A stretch of DNA of 64,000 bases from Glandiceps talaboti (taxonomy: Eukaryota > Hemichordata > Enteropneusta > Spengelidae): positions 5,728,322-5,792,321 of the forward strand of contig NC_135570.1 of NCBI RefSeq assembly GCF_964340395.1, given 5' to 3'. Below the pieces are notes generated by a model. That model was not told where the DNA came from and made no database searches. It saw nothing but the letters and a program-made list of their open reading frames with translations. Of this stretch, positions 55,101 to 61,043 are shown one piece after another (within the stretch, counting starts at the first letter, position 1; each line of letters starts with the position of its first letter). Position numbers and translations under genes: made by a program.

Positions 55101-58100
55101 TATTATTATTGATTTTAATTCAACTCTATAAATTGTTGAGCCATAGACTTTTCTTTCACAATGTTGAAAAGGAAAATATACACTATTTACATTACGTTAT
55201 TCTCTACATGACACCTATTTCATTTCTCTCATGGTAATAGCCCTTTCCAAAATTTGCCATGGTGGCGCTCTACTTCCTGTCTGTGTGTACCTTGGGGGTA
55301 TACATGGTTAGGTTACTTGGTTAATCATAGAGCACTGCTGCTTTCTTGATGTCTGAACAATATGAAAAACATCCCTGATTTTAACACTTCTACAGAATAC
55401 CAAGGGACGAAGCTCTTAAGAAACGGTACAATTATAATGGTGATGATACACCCAATTTGAGTGAGGGCGCTGTATTCTCAATTTCCTGTTTGGAGTCTAG
55501 AATGGCATATTGATATGATGGGATGTTTGGTTGCTTGAACACTATATGCAAAGGTGAAGAACACTAGCCAGAAACCATTGCGTTTTAACTGTTTTGTTTT
55601 CCATTGTCATGGTAATAACAATGGTTGATAATCATGTTATTGATGTGACTGACTCACCAACACATGTAACAGGATCGTCTGCAGGATGCTCGAAACCATC
55701 TTCACAACTACAATCATAGGTACCAGGTAGATTCGTACAAGTTTGGGTTGTGTCGCAACCAGCTGTATCTTCAGCACATTCATCAATATCTGAAAAATAT
55801 GACATTCAGATAACATTAGTTTCAATTATAACATTGTTTTCATACAGCTGATTGGCTTAGATCATGTCACATGGAATAGACTAGTGACCCATAGTGACCT
55901 AAATTTGCATACAGAGTGCACTATTCCTTTTCTGTTTTCCCTAGGGCACTATTACAGAAATATGAGACTTTTCCCACCAGTGATTTTCTTCAACTCTGAA
56001 AAGAATACATACCAGAGAATATGTTTTATAGAACACTAATTTCTTGGCTTTATTTTGGGCAACATATTACCCCTAATGTTGTTATGTAGAAACAATTTCC
56101 CTCAGCTTTCAGCCTCGGGAAATATAAGTAACAGCTCCTGTGGTAAGGCCTATATAAAAAAAATTGTGTGGTTCTGATTACACTCAATTTTAGAAGAGGT
56201 GGGGTAGGTAGATTTTTTATTTTATTTTATTTTATTTTTTCTATGTGAGCGTCTAGTTCAGGTTTTCCATTGTTTTCCAAATGGTCTCTGTGTTATTTAT
56301 TACTTCCTATCAGATGTACAGCCATCACAGATTGGAAGAACAGTTTTATATTGTCTTTTTAAGTTGATGTCAGTTTCCACATTCAATATTTCTACAATGA
56401 TTTTTTTTCAGCCTAAGCAATGATTTTTTAGTTCTTACCATCACATAAAGTGATAACATCATCCCACACCTGGGGAGTAAGACAAGTAAACTCCATAACA
56501 GCACCACCTACTGCCCTGTAGCCATCTTTACAATGTACAGTTACACTATCTCCTACGTAGTAGGGTAGTTCTGGTTCCAGGTAAGTGCCAGATTTGTCAA
56601 GCAAAGGATCCACACAAAATTGCTCTGTAGGGAAAATAGAAACATACCAGAATTCATTGGTTTGAAAATTACGTAGCTGCATGTAAAAATAATATGTACA
56701 GCAGTTGATGTTACAGTGACCACTATATATGAGATCAAGGGTCAAAATATCAAAGGCTAATATCTTCATATCGAACAAATTTCCAAATTTTATGTCTTAC
56801 GAAACAAAATACTGATCGCGCACAAGTATATAAAATGATACATTTTATCTTACGGTGAAGATTAATCAACATTACTATTGGATGACGCGAGGATAATTCA
56901 AACACAAAACTGTTTATTTGTGTTCACAGTGAGATAAAATATAACATTTCATGTGCATGTGTGCTATCAGTGCCTGTAATTTTTTGTATACATAATTCCT
57001 AACAAAACACACTGTGCTAGATGTAAAAAATCACTGTGTTGCTTAATTGAAACTCTATACTATTAGTCTTTCAGGTTTGGAAGTAAGTGCATTGAACTGT
57101 CATATACGTTTCCATTTGTGGGTGTTTTCATATTTATATTGTTTACTTTGATAATCAATGTGAAACTCTCAATATACACACTTATACCATGCATGAGCCA
57201 AGTTGAACAAAAAATATGGAATATATACTCTGGTCATTCTACGTCACGACAATGCATGTCTATATCATGACAACGTGTGTTTTATATGTCACTAGTTCTG
57301 CTGTGTTTGAAATATGGGTCAAAATGTTAAAATTGCCATAACTTTCGATTTTTCTTTGACATTTAGGCACTGGTATAATTCATGTTATTCTCCAACATTT
57401 TTCTTCAATTAGCCAGAAAATACTTGTGACTAGCGACTCATAAAGACAACAGCCCCTTAGTTTACTCGTATTTTCCTATCTTGCTGTTGTTACAGATATA
57501 GAAACATATCTGGGATTCTAGCCAGACAAATAAAGCTACTTGCAATGTACAAGAAAAGTATATAAAGTGCCTTGTCTATTAAAATTGTTAATTACCACAT
57601 ATCAATCATATTCATAAATGCAAAAATTGATACAATTTTCTCACAATGTAAATATTAACTAAGAATGAAAAAAATATAATATTTTTTTCACAGTCCTGAT
57701 ATTGGTGTTTGCGCTTTCAGATCAGAATATCTTTGTTCATGTTGGGTGGATTACCACACATGTATAAGACTCAATTAGAAATGCCCATATCAGGGGGGTA
57801 TAGTGAAACAACTTAAACTTGGGTAGACACAAGCTAAAATGATTGCTGTTGCGCGAGGTAGATTATACAGGTGGGTGATAGCTTGGTTAATATAGATATA
57901 ACAACCCTGTAAACACTAAAAGTGAGGAAAACTTGCTTTCAGAAATGCCACCCTACTACGAGTATAATCATATGAAAGTCTATAATTGCTACATTCTATA
58001 AAAATGTCATAATAGTATTTTTAGTTTGTGCCAGTGTTAAATCTGTCATTATTTCCAGAATAAGTTGGAAGAAAAACATACAATACTTACGTGAACATTG

Positions 58101-59066
58101 CGGTGCTTCGGTTGACCAAGTGCCATCATATTGGCAAGTTGCATAGGTCCAACCAAGTATTGCTAAGCCATCATTGCAGCCATATACTGCAATGCCACCA
58201 AAAACAGTCTCCACAGAAACAATAAAACCATTGTCAGGAGCTACAACTTCTGGGCATCCAATAGCTAAAATAGAAAATATAACTTTTTAGAGCATTTATT
58301 GACATACTATGTGCTTCAAATATATAACAATAAAAGATAACTGTTAGATTGTTCAAGAAAGTTTCAGTAAATATCAAGCAATTTGGAGTCACCATAAACA
58401 GAGGATATCAAAATTTCTGAATCCAATATGGCTACTGAATACTTACGGCGGCAAGTAGGATATATTCCCCAGTTTCCATCAGACTGACACGTCATCACAT
58501 GAATTGTAATTCCATTCCCAGCTGTCTCTAGTTCATAACCATCATTACATTCAATTTCACAAACATCTTCAAACAAACGGGTTGTTATGGTAACGAGATG
58601 ACCATTTTGAATACCATTGGGCTGCCCACAGGAGATACCTATAAAAATAACAAGTAACATTTATGAATATGATATTATCAAGTAACTGACGGTTACCAAA
58701 TCAGATGATATTACATACATGGGCTATACATTTTATGTCGGACAGATTCATAAAATTTGTGAAAAATCTGTCCTACATACATGTATTTAATATAAACAAA
58801 ATCACGGTAGGGGGAATTCACTGGTTTGATCTTTAAATTTTAAAATATAGCATGAATTTTACTTTTTTTTCAAAATTTACTTTTCAATTTGATATATGTA
58901 TAGTATATTAAGTTCTTCATTAATGTGTTTGTTTGTTTGTTTGTAATCACATGTAAACGTAAAACGATAGAATGAATACCACTGACTTAGCGTGTTTATG
59001 GCAATCAGGAATAAGATAAATGTTATACCAAGATTGCTAAGTGTTGCTGTCGGTAATTAACCAGTG

Positions 59067-59099
<33 letters not shown>

Positions 59100-59802
59100 A
59101 TTCTTATCAGCACATTACGCAACAGTCTCAATGTGCTTTACAGCACTGAAAAAAGAAAAAGCACCACGAAGGGTTAAATTGTAAAAATGTCCTACTTAAA
59201 ACAGAGAGACCTTAAAAACTGTTAAAACCTAATATCCAAGATGAAATTTAAACAAAGAACAGTACAGTTTAAAAAAAAAAAAAACCTCACTGTTTCCAAC
59301 CCTATGCATTGCATGATGTACAGTGTACATGTAGAACATATTACAATCTGATAGTGCTTCATGGGTCTACATCAGAGGTTTTATTCAAGTTTTTTTTTAT
59401 ATCGTTCAATACCTCATAACTGTTGTCTTTTAATACTTAGTTTTATCTTTGCATGAATTCTTTCCTTATCTCATTTCATACAAACAATTTGGTATCATTC
59501 ATTCCATAGTTGTATTTGTTTTACTACACTAAATCTAAAAAAATCCCACTTACGTCTACATTCAGGTGCACCGAGATGACTTCCGAAGTCCCAATGTCCA
59601 CAGAAGTTACAAGTAACACTGCTGTACGATGTATCTACTAACTCATACCCTGGTTCACAGCTGAAGTCTACACTCGTTCCATATTGTGTATCTGTCATGT
59701 CAGCTATAACACCCTCACCTAGGTCCAACACTTCACAATCTGTAGATATGGTTACCAAACAAAATTAATATAAACATGCATTCCAGTCTTATCATCAGGA
59801 AT

Positions 59803-59891
<89 letters not shown>

Positions 59892-60655
59892 GATAGACAG
59901 ATAGACAGGGCTGGCCAGACAGGGATGACCAGACAGAGAGACAGAGACAGAGAGACAGAAAGACAGACAGGGATGGCCAGACAGACAAACAGACAGATCT
60001 TGAGGGATGGATAGACAGACAGGGATACAGGGTAGGCAGACTGGGATGGCCAGACAGACAGACAGACAGACAGACAGCATGATCAACATAATGATTTTTA
60101 GTCAGACAGATTATTGTTGGAGTCATTCAAAGTCCAGATGCATCCTTGGATGAAATTATTTTTTGAAATTATAAAAACTCTGAGAGAAAGTCAAGGAAAT
60201 ATAATTTGCTCACCTCTAGAATACCTAGCCATGAAGCCTTTGCCTTTAGAGTTGTTATTGGTGATAAATTTGACATATAAATGTCCATTGGCTGACCAGA
60301 CATCATTTGGTTTGACTTCACCTGTAGCAGTTCCAGTGTGTTCATACACCAAGGCCAATGTTACATTATCATCATCCTCTGCATCATATATCTACATAAA
60401 CAACAAAACGGATAAAAAAAAATGTCATGTGAACTTTTATGACAAGTTATTGGCACAACTCATTATACCGGTACATACAATCATGAAATGGCACTATTTG
60501 ATGTCCTGTCCTGTACATGGATTAACCCAATCATGTTATTACATTGGTATCTAAATGTTATTACAAATACTTTAAAATAGAGATGCCTAGAGCTTATAGG
60601 TGACATATTATTACTACTTTGTAAATGTCTGTTTGTATACACATATATGCAATCA

Positions 60656-60710
<55 letters not shown>

Positions 60711-60776
60711 ATGTTTGTATGTATGTATGTATGTATGTATGTATGTATGTATGTATGTATGTATGTATGTATGTCC

Positions 60777-60810
<34 letters not shown>

Positions 60811-60827
60811 ATGTATGTATGTTTGTA

Positions 60828-60874
<47 letters not shown>

Positions 60875-61009
60875 ATGTATGTATGTATGTATGTATGTAT
60901 GTCCGTCCGTCCGTCCGTCCGTCCGTCCGTATGTATGTATGTATGTATGTATGTATGTATGTATGTATGTATGTATTTATGTATGTATGTATGTATGTAT
61001 GTATGTATG

Positions 61010-61043
<34 letters not shown>
